Below, one piece after another: positions 42,190-51,179 of a DNA stretch of 64,000 nt. Origin of the DNA: Microbacterium sp. (GTDB lineage Bacteria; Actinomycetota; Actinomycetes; Actinomycetales; Microbacteriaceae); the NCBI RefSeq assembly GCF_011620715.1, contig NZ_WOYP01000013.1:1-64000 (forward strand), in the 5' to 3' direction. Under the pieces are notes generated by a model, which was given only the letters and a program-made list of their open reading frames with translations, was not told where the DNA came from and did no database searches. Both the position numbers and the translations under genes were made by a program. Position 1 is the first letter of the stretch. Every line of letters starts with the position of its first letter.

Positions 42190-42703
42190 CGTTCATGCGG
42201 TTGCCGCAGTTGCCGGTGTCGCAGTAGCGCTTCGACCCGTTGCGTGAGTAGTCGATGTAGACCGAGTCGCAGTCGTCGGCCGAACACGTGCGCACCCGGT
42301 CGTACTCGTCCGAGCGGACGACATCGACAAAGGCCATCGCCGCCTCCACCAGGATCCGGGTGGCCAGGGGGGCGTCGTCCGAGGTGGCATGGATGTGCCA
42401 GTCGTACTCGTCGTGGATGACGAGCCGGGGGAGGGCGTGGCCGTCGCGGAGCATCTCGTTCACGAGGGGAACGGCCCCTTCGCGGTCGACGTCCCACAGC
42501 CGGCGCAGGCGCGGACGAATGGCGCGGACGGCGGCGAGTTCGGTCTCGTCCCGGCGGATGGTTCCGGTGTAGCGGTTCATTGCGAGGTAGGCGTCGAAGT
42601 CGGCGATGGTGCGCAGCGAGTCCTCGCCGTCGAAACCGGGCAGCGTGTTGACCAGGTCGACGGCAGCTTTGAGGGATTGCTCGGTGTCATGAATGAAAAC
42701 CAT
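42149..42703 (-). CDS. CGNR zinc finger domain protein (putative transcriptional regulator)
   Basis: VRTCSADDCDSVYIDYSRNGSKRYCDTGNCGNRMNVNAYRERK; aggag SD. Confidence 0.92.
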   Translation of the reverse strand: MVFIHDTEQSLKAAVDLVNTLPGFDGEDSLRTIADFDAYLAMNRYTGTIRRDETELAAVRAIRPRLRRLWDVDREGAVPLVNEMLRDGHALPRLVIHDEYDWHIHATSDDAPLATRILVEAAMAFVDVVRSDEYDRVRTCSADDCDSVYIDYSRNGSKRYCDTGNCGNRMNVNAYRERKAQETA

Positions 42704-42707
42704 GTTG

Positions 42708-42763
42708 ACTCCTGACGCGATGGGTCGGTAATGTCACTAGTGTAATCGCTCTTCACTCCTGAC
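42708..42763. promoter_or_regulatory. CGNR/EamA divergent intergenic region with palindrome cactagtg and flanking 9-nt direct repeats actcctgac
   Basis: cactagtg 42735-42742; actcctgac 42708-42716 and 42755-42763. Confidence 0.4.
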
Positions 42764-42786
42764 ACCCCGACACGGCCGGAATCACC

Positions 42787-43770
42787 ATGGCAGCGCCCAC
42801 CGCATCCCTCCCGATGATCTCCGCGCTGCCGGCGCACCGGGTCAGCACGTCCGGTCTGCTGCTGGCAGTCGCCTCCGCCCTGGCCTTCTCCTCGAGCGGG
42901 CCGCTCATCAAGCCGCTGCTCGAGGCGGGCTGGTCACTCGGCGCGGCACTGCTGGTGCGCATGGGCGTGGCCGGGCTCATCCTCTCACCCGCGCTCTTCC
43001 TGGCGATCCGGCGGCAGCGGGGGTTTCTGCGGAGGCACTGGAAGCTCATCCTCGTCTTCGGCCTGATGCCCGTGCTCGGCTGCCAGCTCTTCTTCTTCTC
43101 CGCGATGCAGCGGATGCCGGTCGCGGTCGCCCTGCTCATCCAGTACCTCGCCCCGGTCATGCTGGTGGCGTTCGTGTGGCTGCGGACCCGAAAGGCCCCA
43201 TCCGCGCTCGTGCTGTGGGGATCGGCCGTCGCGATCGTGGGCCTGGTGCTCGTGGTCGACATCTCAGGTGCGTCCTTCGATCTGCTCGGAACGCTGTTCG
43301 CCCTCGCCGCCGCCGTGTGCGTGTGCGCCTACTTCGTGATCTCGGAGCGGGCCGGCGACGAACTCCCGCCGCTGGCACTCGCGGCGGGCGGACTGCTGAC
43401 CGGCGGCATCATCATGGCGGTGCTCTGCCTGAGCGGCATCATGCCCTTCGCCGCTCCGGCCGTGTCGGTCGTGCTCGCCGGTGTCGAGGTGCCGTGGTTC
43501 GTGCCGCTGCTGTGGGTAGCGGCGATCGCGACGACCATGGGCTACGCGTTCGGGGTCATGGCGGTGCCGCGCATCGGCTCTCGCGTCGCTTCGTTCGTCG
43601 GCCTCTCCGAGGTGCTGTTCGCACTCGGCTTCGCGTGGATCTTCCTCGCGGAGGTGCCGGCGCCGATCCAGTTCGCCGGCGGCGCACTCATCCTCGTCGG
43701 AGTGATCTTGGTGCGGGCGGACGCGCAGTCCGCCGGCAACCGTCTCACTCCCGTCGTGCCAGCTCCATGA
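42787..43770 (+). CDS. EamA/DMT family transporter
   Basis: Ten hydrophobic segments; two EamA-like repeats (SALAFSSSGPLIKPLLEAGWS; GLSEVLFALGFAWIFLAEVP). Confidence 0.9.
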   Translation: MAAPTASLPMISALPAHRVSTSGLLLAVASALAFSSSGPLIKPLLEAGWSLGAALLVRMGVAGLILSPALFLAIRRQRGFLRRHWKLILVFGLMPVLGCQLFFFSAMQRMPVAVALLIQYLAPVMLVAFVWLRTRKAPSALVLWGSAVAIVGLVLVVDISGASFDLLGTLFALAAAVCVCAYFVISERAGDELPPLALAAGGLLTGGIIMAVLCLSGIMPFAAPAVSVVLAGVEVPWFVPLLWVAAIATTMGYAFGVMAVPRIGSRVASFVGLSEVLFALGFAWIFLAEVPAPIQFAGGALILVGVILVRADAQSAGNRLTPVVPAP

Positions 43771-44215
43771 GCGGACTCACGCGATAGCCGATCACTTCGC
43801 CCATCACGAGCGAGGTCTCGGTGCGCTCGACCCCCTCGATCGCCAGAATGCGGGCATCCGTGTCGAAGAGGTGCTGGGCGTCGCGACACGCGACCCGCAC
43901 CAGCAGGTCGACCTGACCGCTCAGGCCGTGGGCCTGCACGATCTCGGGTACCCGCGCGAGTTCGGCCGTGATCGCGGGCAGGTCGGCCTGGCGCACCGTG
44001 AGGCTGATGAACGCCTCGATCGGAAAGCCGAGAGCCGTGGAAGAGATTGCGCGCTCGTACGAGAGGAATACGCCTGATCGCTCGAGTCGGGCCATGCGCG
44101 CCTGGACGGTGTTCCGCGAGAGTCCGAGCCGTTCTGCCAGGGCGACCACGGTCGCTCTGTGGTCTGTCGCGAGTGCAGCCAGCAACTCGAGGTCGACATG
44201 ATCGAGAGTGCTCAT
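43745..44215 (-). CDS. Lrp/AsnC family transcriptional regulator
   Basis: LDHVDLELLAALATDHRATVVALAERLGLSRNTVQARMARLERSGV; AsnC ligand domain. Confidence 0.93.
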   Translation of the reverse strand: MSTLDHVDLELLAALATDHRATVVALAERLGLSRNTVQARMARLERSGVFLSYERAISSTALGFPIEAFISLTVRQADLPAITAELARVPEIVQAHGLSGQVDLLVRVACRDAQHLFDTDARILAIEGVERTETSLVMGEVIGYRVSPLMELARRE

Positions 44216-44247
44216 GGCGGGAAGATTACCACGTCCGTCACTACAAT

Positions 44248-44279
44248 GATTGGCAACATGCTCAGCGGGGTTGTCAATC
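44248..44279. promoter_or_regulatory. Inverted repeat upstream of lrp-like gene
   Basis: gattggcaac - 12 nt - gttgtcaatc, 9/10 complementary. Confidence 0.5.
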
Positions 44280-44359
44280 CTTGAGCTAGATGCGATATCG
44301 GCGACTTCGGGCGGGAAGCCCGCGATGTACTCGACCACCGTCGCCGCAGCCATGCGCCG

Positions 44360-44389
44360 TTTCCTATGCGGTGGCCTCCGCATAGGAAA
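44360..44389 (-). terminator. Perfect 12-bp hairpin overlapping the phosphatase stop codon
   Basis: tttcctatgcgg-tggcct-ccgcataggaaa; stop at 44364-44366 lies in the stem. Confidence 0.55.
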
Positions 44390-44948
44390 GAAGCTGCAAC
44401 CGCTCGCGTTCGTAGAGCACCGTGTATGCGGAGCCGTTCGCGAGCCGGGTACCGACCGGCGGGAGCTCGCCGCCCGTCGCGTGACGCAGCAGCTCGCGGA
44501 TGAGCGCACCGTGGGTCACGACGATGACGGAGGCCGCAGCCGGGGCGGTGGCGCCGCGGGCGTCGGCGACCACCTCCGCGAGAGCGCGCAGGGCCCGCGC
44601 GCGCAGATGCGGCCACGGCTCGGCACCGGGGATCTCGGCGTTGTGCCAGTCTCCCCATCGGCGGATGAACTCGGCCGCCTCGACGCCCTCTGCGTCGCCG
44701 TAGGAGCGCTCGCGCAGCGCCGGGTACGTGCGCGGTGCAGGCAGACCGAGATCGGTCGCGATGATCTTGGCCGTCTCCCGCGCACGGGACAGGTCGCTCG
44801 AGACGATGATGTCGCCGCTCAACGCGGCCGCCGCGGCCCGGGCCTGGGCGCGGCCGGTGTCGTTGAGCGGAATGTCCGTCGAGCCCTGGATGCGCCGATC
44901 GCGGTTCCAGTCGGTCTCGCCATGGCGGACGAGGGTCAGCAGGGTCAC
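44364..44948 (-). CDS. Histidine phosphatase family protein
   Basis: LTLVRHGETDWNRDRRIQGSTDIPLNDTGRAQA. Confidence 0.93.
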   Translation of the reverse strand: MTLLTLVRHGETDWNRDRRIQGSTDIPLNDTGRAQARAAAAALSGDIIVSSDLSRARETAKIIATDLGLPAPRTYPALRERSYGDAEGVEAAEFIRRWGDWHNAEIPGAEPWPHLRARALRALAEVVADARGATAPAAASVIVVTHGALIRELLRHATGGELPPVGTRLANGSAYTVLYERERLQLLSYAEATA

Positions 44949-44954
44949 CCTTCG

Positions 44955-44960
44955 AGCCTA
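44955..44960 (-). promoter_or_regulatory. -10 box TAGGCT, 6 nt before phosphatase GTG
   Basis: minus strand taggct-cgaagg-gtg. Confidence 0.55.
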
Positions 44961-45005
44961 TGCGCGCCACAGGGGTCGGCGCCGCCGGGAGCCCCGCGAC
45001 CAGGC

Positions 45006-45869
45006 TCAGGCGATCGCAGGGAGTGCCTCCGCGAGCACCTGCAGCACGTCGCTCGTGCCTGCGTCGATCTTCACGGTGGCGCGGTGATCCGCGCGGGTCG
45101 CGCCGCGGTTGACGATCACGATCGGGAGACGGCGGCGACGCGCCCGCTCGAGCAGTCGGATGCCGGAATTGACGACGAGTGAGGACCCCGCGATCACGAG
45201 CGCACCGCTGCCCCGCACGAGCTGCTCGGCCTCACGGAACTTCTCGGCGGGAATGAACTCGCCGAAGAACACGACGTCGGGCTTCAGCATCCCCTCGCAG
45301 ACCGTGCACAACGGGATCCGGAATCCGGTCGTGCTCTCGGGCAGGACGTCGCCATCCGGACCCAGCGGGACGGTCTCGGGCACCAGGAGCCACGGGTTGT
45401 CCGCTTCGACCCGCTGCGCGAGATCGCGGCGGTCGAAGACCTGTCCGCAGTGCGTGCAGAAGACGCGGCGCATCGTGCCGTGCAGCTCGACCACACGACG
45501 GCTGCCTGCCCGCACGTGGAGGCCGTCGACGTTCTGCGTGATGACGCCGGCCACGATTCCCTGTGCCTCGAGGGTCGCCAGCGCGCGGTGGCCGGGGTTG
45601 GGCGCCGCGGCGGCGAAGGCCTGCCATCCGAGGTGGCTGCCGACCCAGTAGCGCCGACGAGCGTCCTCGCTGGCGAGGAACTGGTCGATCGTCATCGGGG
45701 TGCGCACCGGGGCGCCCTTGCCGCGATAGTCCGGGATGCCCGAGTCGGTGGAGATTCCGGCGCCGGTGAGGATCGCGAGCCTGCGGCCGGCGAGCGCGTC
45801 GATGGCCCGGGCGATCGCGTCGGCGGTGCGGGCGGCGTGTTCGGCAACGGCCACTGTGTCCTCGACCAT
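45006..45869 (-). CDS. Sir2 family NAD-dependent protein deacetylase
   Basis: LTGAGISTDSGIPDYRG; TQNVDGLHVRAGS; CTHCGQ..CTVCEGMLKPDVVFFGE. Confidence 0.95.
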   Translation of the reverse strand: MVEDTVAVAEHAARTADAIARAIDALAGRRLAILTGAGISTDSGIPDYRGKGAPVRTPMTIDQFLASEDARRRYWVGSHLGWQAFAAAAPNPGHRALATLEAQGIVAGVITQNVDGLHVRAGSRRVVELHGTMRRVFCTHCGQVFDRRDLAQRVEADNPWLLVPETVPLGPDGDVLPESTTGFRIPLCTVCEGMLKPDVVFFGEFIPAEKFREAEQLVRGSGALVIAGSSLVVNSGIRLLERARRRRLPIVIVNRGATRADHRATVKIDAGTSDVLQVLAEALPAIA

Positions 45870-46007
45870 GCGATCACCCCCTCGAGCTCACCCTGTGCTC
45901 AGAGTGTAGGCGGCGCGCTTTACCGGGATGTTACGGGAGCCTCCGGACCTGGGAGAGTGGAGTGGAGCGGGAGAACCCGTGCCAGGCGAGCGGGACGAGG
46001 AATGCCC

Positions 46008-46820
46008 ATGCGGGTTGTCGAGATCACCGACCCGGCAGATCCGCGGCTGGCCGACTACCGCGATCTCACGGATGTCGCGCTGCGGCGCGTGCTCGAACCC
46101 GAGGGGGGCCTGTACATCGCCGAGTCGGCGAAGGTGATCGGCCGGGCGCTGGATGCCGGTCACCGCCCGCGCTCGGTCCTCGTGCAGGCCAAGTGGGTGC
46201 CCGATGTCGAGGAGCTGCTCGCCGGCGATATCGACACGCCTGTGTACGTCGTTACGGCCGGCGTCGCAGAGTCGCTCACCGGCTACGCGGTGCACCGGGG
46301 CGCGCTGGCCGCCATGCACCGGCCGCCGCCCGCGGCCGTGGCGGAGGTCATCGCCGGAGCGCGCACGGTGATGATCCTCGAGGACATCGTCGATCACACG
46401 AACGTGGGCGCCGCGTTCCGCAGCGCGGCCGCGCTCGGGGCGGATGCCGTGCTGATCTCGCCGCGATGCGCAGACCCGCTCTACCGCCGCAGTGTGCGGG
46501 TGAGCATGGGGGCGGTGTTCCAGGTGCCGTGGACGCGGCTGCCGGAATGGCCCGTGGCCCGCGTCGCACTGGACGAGCTCGGCTTCCACGTGGCCGCGCT
46601 CGCCCTTTCGGCAGGCGCGATCGGGCTCGACGAGTTCGCCGCCCGCCGGCCGGACCGGGTGGCGCTGCTGTTCGGCGCCGAGGGAGACGGCCTCAGCCCT
46701 CGCGCGATGCAGGTCGCCGACACGATCGTCACGATTCCGATGCGGGGCGGTGTCGATTCACTCAATGTCGCCGCAGCCGTGGCCGTAGTGCTCTGGGCGA
46801 TGCGAGGGCAGCACCCGTAG
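46008..46820 (+). CDS. TrmH (SpoU) family RNA methyltransferase
   Basis: LEDIVDHTNVGAAFRSAAALGADAVLIS; LLFGAEGDGLS; IPMRGGVDSLNVAAAVAVVL. Confidence 0.93.
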   Translation: MRVVEITDPADPRLADYRDLTDVALRRVLEPEGGLYIAESAKVIGRALDAGHRPRSVLVQAKWVPDVEELLAGDIDTPVYVVTAGVAESLTGYAVHRGALAAMHRPPPAAVAEVIAGARTVMILEDIVDHTNVGAAFRSAAALGADAVLISPRCADPLYRRSVRVSMGAVFQVPWTRLPEWPVARVALDELGFHVAALALSAGAIGLDEFAARRPDRVALLFGAEGDGLSPRAMQVADTIVTIPMRGGVDSLNVAAAVAVVLWAMRGQHP

Positions 46821-46822
46821 TG

Positions 46823-47725
46823 CTAGACCTGCTCACCGGTAGTGGCGGCGGGGTCCTTCACCGGCGCGAGCGTCGTGACCGGAATCGCGTTCGGGCGTTT
46901 CGCGGTGATGAGGTCGCCGGAGGATTCGTGGCGCACCCGGCGGAGCACCCACGGCACCAAGTGCGTGCGGGCCCAGACGAGGTCCTCGGTGCGTGCCGCG
47001 CGCCACGTGCGCACCGGCAGCGGGTCGGGCTGCATCGGCTGCAGATCATTCGGCACGTTCAACGTACGCAGGACCATGCGGGCGATCTCGTGGTGGCCGA
47101 GAGAGTTGTAGTGCAGGCGGTCGGACTCGAAGAACCGCGGATCCTGCACCTCCTTGAGGCCCCACTGGTCGGCGACGATGCAGTCGTAGTGATCGGCGAT
47201 CGCCCGGATGTTCTCGTTGTAGATCGCGACCTTGCCGCGGAACCCGCGGAACACCGGGGTGAAGTTGGTGTCGATGCCGGTGAACACGACGAGCGTTGCT
47301 CCGTCTCGCCGAAGGCGCAGGACGGCGTCCTCGAACTGCGTGGCGATCTCGTCCGGATCGGTTCCGGGGCGGATGACGTCGTTGCCGCCTGCCGAGAAGG
47401 AGATCAGGTCGGGCTTGAGCTCGAGCGCGGCATCCACCTGTCCCGCGACGATCTGGGCGATGAGCTTGCCGCGCACCGCGAGGTTCGCATATGCGAAGTC
47501 GTCCACCTGCCGTGAGAGCACTTCCGCAACGCGGTCGGCCCAGCCGCGGTAGCCGTTGGCAGCGGAAGGCTCGGGATCCCCGATCCCCTCGGTGAACGAG
47601 TCGCCGAGCGCGACGAAGCGCCGCCAGGGGTGCGGTCCGGGATTGATGACATCGGCGCTCCGATCGTCGCTCGTGGCGATGCTCCTTTCTCGATTCGGGA
47701 TGACTACGAGGCTATCGCGCGGCAC
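46823..47725 (-). CDS. SGNH/GDSL hydrolase family protein
   Basis: FVALGDSFTEGIGDP; FSAGGNDVIRPG; FESDRLHYNSLGHHEIA; GTG at 47725 is the only plausible upstream start, start uncertain. Confidence 0.88.
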   Translation of the reverse strand: MPRDSLVVIPNRERSIATSDDRSADVINPGPHPWRRFVALGDSFTEGIGDPEPSAANGYRGWADRVAEVLSRQVDDFAYANLAVRGKLIAQIVAGQVDAALELKPDLISFSAGGNDVIRPGTDPDEIATQFEDAVLRLRRDGATLVVFTGIDTNFTPVFRGFRGKVAIYNENIRAIADHYDCIVADQWGLKEVQDPRFFESDRLHYNSLGHHEIARMVLRTLNVPNDLQPMQPDPLPVRTWRAARTEDLVWARTHLVPWVLRRVRHESSGDLITAKRPNAIPVTTLAPVKDPAATTGEQV

Positions 47726-47810
47726 GAACGTCTCATGGCGGCGATGTCGCTCGGCTCGTCTATCGTGGTCACTCGTTGTGTCTGCAGCCGCGCGGCGATG
47801 AGGAAGGGGG

Positions 47811-49679
47811 ATGACGGTGGACGAAGATGCCGTTCTCGATGCGCCGGGTCCCCACATCGGCAGCTTCGCCGAGAATCCTCAGAAGATCGGCGGCGCGGCC
47901 GCGGATCACCTGTCGCCCGCCTACCCGCAGCGCGCGCCATGGGGAACCGCCGAGCGCCTGCGTGCGTGGCAAGCCGAGGCGCTGGATCGTTACTTCGCCA
48001 TGGACGGCCCGGACGGCGTCGGCGCAGGACCCCGTGACTTCCTCGCCGCGGCGACCCCGGGCGCCGGCAAGACGACGTTCGCCCTGCGTCTGGCCAGCGA
48101 GCTGCTGCGACGCCGGATCATCGACCGCATCGTCGTGGTCGCCCCGACCGAGCACCTGAAGACCCAGTGGGCGGATGCCGCGGCCCGCGTCTCGATCCGG
48201 CTCGACCCGGCCTTCAGCAACCGCCACTCCCTCCCCTCGCGGCAGTACCACGGCGTGGCGGTGACCTACGCGCAGGTCGCCGTGAAGGCGGCGGTGCACG
48301 AACGGCTGATCGCCGACGCCCGCACCCTGGTGATCCTCGACGAGGTGCACCACGGTGGCGACGCGCTCAGCTGGGGGGAGGCGCTGCGCGAGGCATACGG
48401 CCGCGCGACCCGCCGTCTGCTGCTATCGGGAACGCCGTTCCGCAGCGACACTGCGCCGATCCCGTTCGTCGAGTACCACCCCGACGAGCACGGCATCCGC
48501 CTCTCGCGCACCGACTACAGCTACGGCTACAGCCGGGCTCTCGCGGACGGGGTGGTGCGGCCGGTGATCTTCCTGGTGTACGCCGGGCAGATGCGCTGGC
48601 GCACGCGCACAGGCGACGAGATGCATGCCCAGCTCGGCCAGGACAACACGAAGGACATCACGGCGCAGGCGTGGCGGACGGCGCTGGACCCGGAGGGGGA
48701 GTGGATCCCTGCCGTCCTCCGTTCGGCAGACCGACGGCTCACCGAGGTACGCGCACAGGTTCCGGATGCCGGCGGCCTGGTGATCGCGACCGACCAGACG
48801 GCGGCGCGCGCCTATGCGACGATCCTGCGCGATCTGACCGGCGAGGCACCTACCGTTGTGCTCTCCGACCAGGCCGAGGCCTCGTCGCGGATCGAGCAGT
48901 TCGCCCAGGCGACGACCCGCTGGATGGTCGCGGTGCGGATGGTATCGGAGGGGGTCGACGTGCCGCGGCTCTCGGTCGGCGTCTACGCCACGTCCGCCTC
49001 GACTCCGCTCTTCTTCACGCAGGCCGTGGGGCGCTTCGTGCGGGCCCGGCGCCGCGGCGAGACCGCGAGCGTGTTCCTCCCGCACGTTCCGCAGCTCATG
49101 GCGCTCGCGGCCGAGCTGGAGCGGCAGCGCGACCACGCGCTGGACCGCGACAATGCGGGCGATGACGAATGGGCCGTGGACGAAGATGCGATGGATGCCG
49201 CCGCGCGCGAGGAATCGGCATCCGACGCCCTGGCCCACGAGTTCACCTACCAGGCGCTCGGCTCGCTCGCCCACTTCGACCGCGTGCTCTACGACGGTCG
49301 CGAGTTCGGCGAGCTCGCGGTGCCCGGCACGCCCGAGGAGGAGGAATTCCTCGGGCTGCCCGGGCTGCTCGAGCCCGAGCACGTCCACGAGCTGCTCCAG
49401 CAACGCCAGGCGCGCCAGAGCAGGCACCGCCGGGCGCGCGAGGCTCGCGACGGCGCTGCAGCGGAGCCCGCACCACCGCAGGCGCTGCACCGGACGCTCA
49501 AGGAGCAGCGACAGCTCCTGAACAGTCTGGTCGGGCTCTATGCCCGGCAGACGGGAGACCCGCACGCAATGGTGCACGCGGAACTGCGTCGCGTGTGCGG
49601 CGGTCCCGCGGTCTCGCACGCGACCGTCGCGCAGTTGCAGGCGCGGATCGACGTGCTGCGTTCGCGCGTTCGGTCCTGA
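47811..49679 (+). CDS. DEAD/DEAH box helicase (SF2)
   Basis: ATPGAGKTTFALRLASELL; LVILDEVHHGGDA; TRRLLLSGTPFRSD; QAVGRFVRARR. Confidence 0.93.
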   Translation: MTVDEDAVLDAPGPHIGSFAENPQKIGGAAADHLSPAYPQRAPWGTAERLRAWQAEALDRYFAMDGPDGVGAGPRDFLAAATPGAGKTTFALRLASELLRRRIIDRIVVVAPTEHLKTQWADAAARVSIRLDPAFSNRHSLPSRQYHGVAVTYAQVAVKAAVHERLIADARTLVILDEVHHGGDALSWGEALREAYGRATRRLLLSGTPFRSDTAPIPFVEYHPDEHGIRLSRTDYSYGYSRALADGVVRPVIFLVYAGQMRWRTRTGDEMHAQLGQDNTKDITAQAWRTALDPEGEWIPAVLRSADRRLTEVRAQVPDAGGLVIATDQTAARAYATILRDLTGEAPTVVLSDQAEASSRIEQFAQATTRWMVAVRMVSEGVDVPRLSVGVYATSASTPLFFTQAVGRFVRARRRGETASVFLPHVPQLMALAAELERQRDHALDRDNAGDDEWAVDEDAMDAAAREESASDALAHEFTYQALGSLAHFDRVLYDGREFGELAVPGTPEEEEFLGLPGLLEPEHVHELLQQRQARQSRHRRAREARDGAAAEPAPPQALHRTLKEQRQLLNSLVGLYARQTGDPHAMVHAELRRVCGGPAVSHATVAQLQARIDVLRSRVRS

Positions 49680-49805
49680 CCCGCCTCGACGCGGCGGCTG
49701 CGGTTCGGAGCCCCGAAATGCTGGCAATCCCCGTCTCGAGGGCGGCCTTGCGCGCCCCGCTGGCTAGCGTTGAAAAGTCCCCGCACCGCCGCCCCGGAGG
49801 CTTCA

Positions 49806-50888
49806 TTGAGCGCGCCCGCACAACCCACCCAGCGAGACCGTCGGCGCTGGGCCCGGTACCTCGTCGACGAACGGGCCGAAGCCCAGGTCTACCGCGAGCT
49901 CGCCGCGCGACGCGACGGCGAGGAGCGCGAGATCCTGACCGCGCTGGCCGAGGCGGAAGGCCGGCACGAGGCGCATTGGCTCAACCTGCTGGGTGGCGAG
50001 CCGGTCCGATTGCCCCGACCGAACGGGGGCACGGTGCTGCTCGGATGGATGGCGAGGCGATTCGGCTCGATCTTCGTGCTGGCACTCGCGCAGAACGCGG
50101 AGGCGCGATCGCCGTATGAGAGCGAGCCGTTCGCGACGCCGACGATGGCCGCGGACGAGAAGATCCATCACGAGGTGGTGCGCGGATTGGCCGCGCGCGG
50201 ACGCCGCCGACTGTCGGGCACCTTCCGTGCCGCGGTCTTCGGCGCGAATGACGGGCTGGTGTCGAACCTTGCGCTCGTGATGGGCATCGGTGCGACCGGC
50301 GTCGCGCCGCAGTTCGTGCTCTTCAGCGGGATCGCCGGCCTGCTCGCCGGTGCCCTCTCGATGGGGGCAGGGGAGTTCGTATCGGTCCGCTCGCAGCGCG
50401 AGCTGCTGGCGGCGACCGAGCCCAATGACTTCGCCGACGAGTCGCTGCCGTACTTGGACCTCGATGCGAATGAGCTGGCCCTCGTTTATCGGTCCCGCGG
50501 AATGGCGCAGGATGATGCGCTCGCCCGCGCGCGGTTGGTCGTCACCGCGGCGCAGGAGGGCACGACGCCCCACGGTGCGCCGCTGGACCCGCCCAGCGAT
50601 CATGAACTCGTGGGCGGGGCCTGGAATGCGGCGCGGTCGAGCTTTCTGTTCTTCGCGTCGGGCGCGATCATCCCGGTCCTGCCATGGATCTTCGGATTGA
50701 CCGGCCTCGCGGCCGTCGCTGTCGCGCTGCTGCTGGTCGGCATCGCGCTCCTGGCGACAGGCGCCATGGTAGGCCTGCTCTCGGGCGGCCCGCCGCTGCG
50801 GCGCGCCCTTCGTCAGCTCGCGATCGGCTTCGGCGCTGCGGCGGTGACATACGTGCTGGGCTGGATTTTCGGGGTGTCGGTGGGGTGA
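49806..50888 (+). CDS. VIT1/CCC1-type iron/manganese transporter with N-terminal ferritin-like domain
   Basis: DERAEAQVYRELAARRDGEEREILTALAEAEGRHEAHW; FGANDGLVSNLALVMGI; ALSMGAGEFVSVRSQRE; TTG start with ggagg SD. Confidence 0.85.
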   Translation: MSAPAQPTQRDRRRWARYLVDERAEAQVYRELAARRDGEEREILTALAEAEGRHEAHWLNLLGGEPVRLPRPNGGTVLLGWMARRFGSIFVLALAQNAEARSPYESEPFATPTMAADEKIHHEVVRGLAARGRRRLSGTFRAAVFGANDGLVSNLALVMGIGATGVAPQFVLFSGIAGLLAGALSMGAGEFVSVRSQRELLAATEPNDFADESLPYLDLDANELALVYRSRGMAQDDALARARLVVTAAQEGTTPHGAPLDPPSDHELVGGAWNAARSSFLFFASGAIIPVLPWIFGLTGLAAVAVALLLVGIALLATGAMVGLLSGGPPLRRALRQLAIGFGAAAVTYVLGWIFGVSVG

Positions 50889-50956
50889 CCGGCGTTATCG
50901 GAGCATGGCGCGAACGTGATAATGTCGATCTTCGGTTGGCGACAACCCAGACCCAT

Positions 50957-51041
50957 GCGCGGGTGGCGGAATAGGTAGACGCGCTAGCTTGAGGTGCTAG
51001 TGCCCGTATAGGGCGTGGGGGTTCAAGTCCCCCCTCGCGCA
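50957..51041 (+). tRNA. tRNA-Leu (GAG anticodon, 50991-50993)
   Basis: Acceptor gcgcggg/ctcgcgc, anticodon stem ctagc-ttgaggt-gctag, long variable arm, T arm gggggttcaagtccccc; no encoded CCA. Confidence 0.95.
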
Positions 51042-51086
51042 CACAGTGAAGAAGGCCCCCCGCCAGGGGGGCCTTCTTCACTGTGT
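51041..51086 (+). terminator. Perfect 21-bp hairpin immediately after tRNA-Leu
   Basis: acacagtgaagaaggcccccc-gcca-ggggggccttcttcactgtgt. Confidence 0.85.
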
Positions 51087-51179
51087 CGGCCAGGGGTCGC
51101 CGCGAATCCGACCAGGGGCGGGCCCACGCCGCCAGAGGCTCCGCGCGCCGCGAAGCGGCGTGTGGAGGGGCGGTGGGGA

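Noticed and set aside
45006-45869. Sir2 protein as anti-phage (Thoeris/DSR-like) effector
   Set aside because: Canonical four-cysteine zinc-binding deacetylase with no TIR, SIR2-fusion or partner gene; looks like housekeeping CobB-type.
47811-49679. SF2 helicase as part of a defense system
   Set aside because: Stand-alone gene; neighbours (SGNH hydrolase, VIT1) are not defense genes and no nuclease or methylase partner is adjacent.
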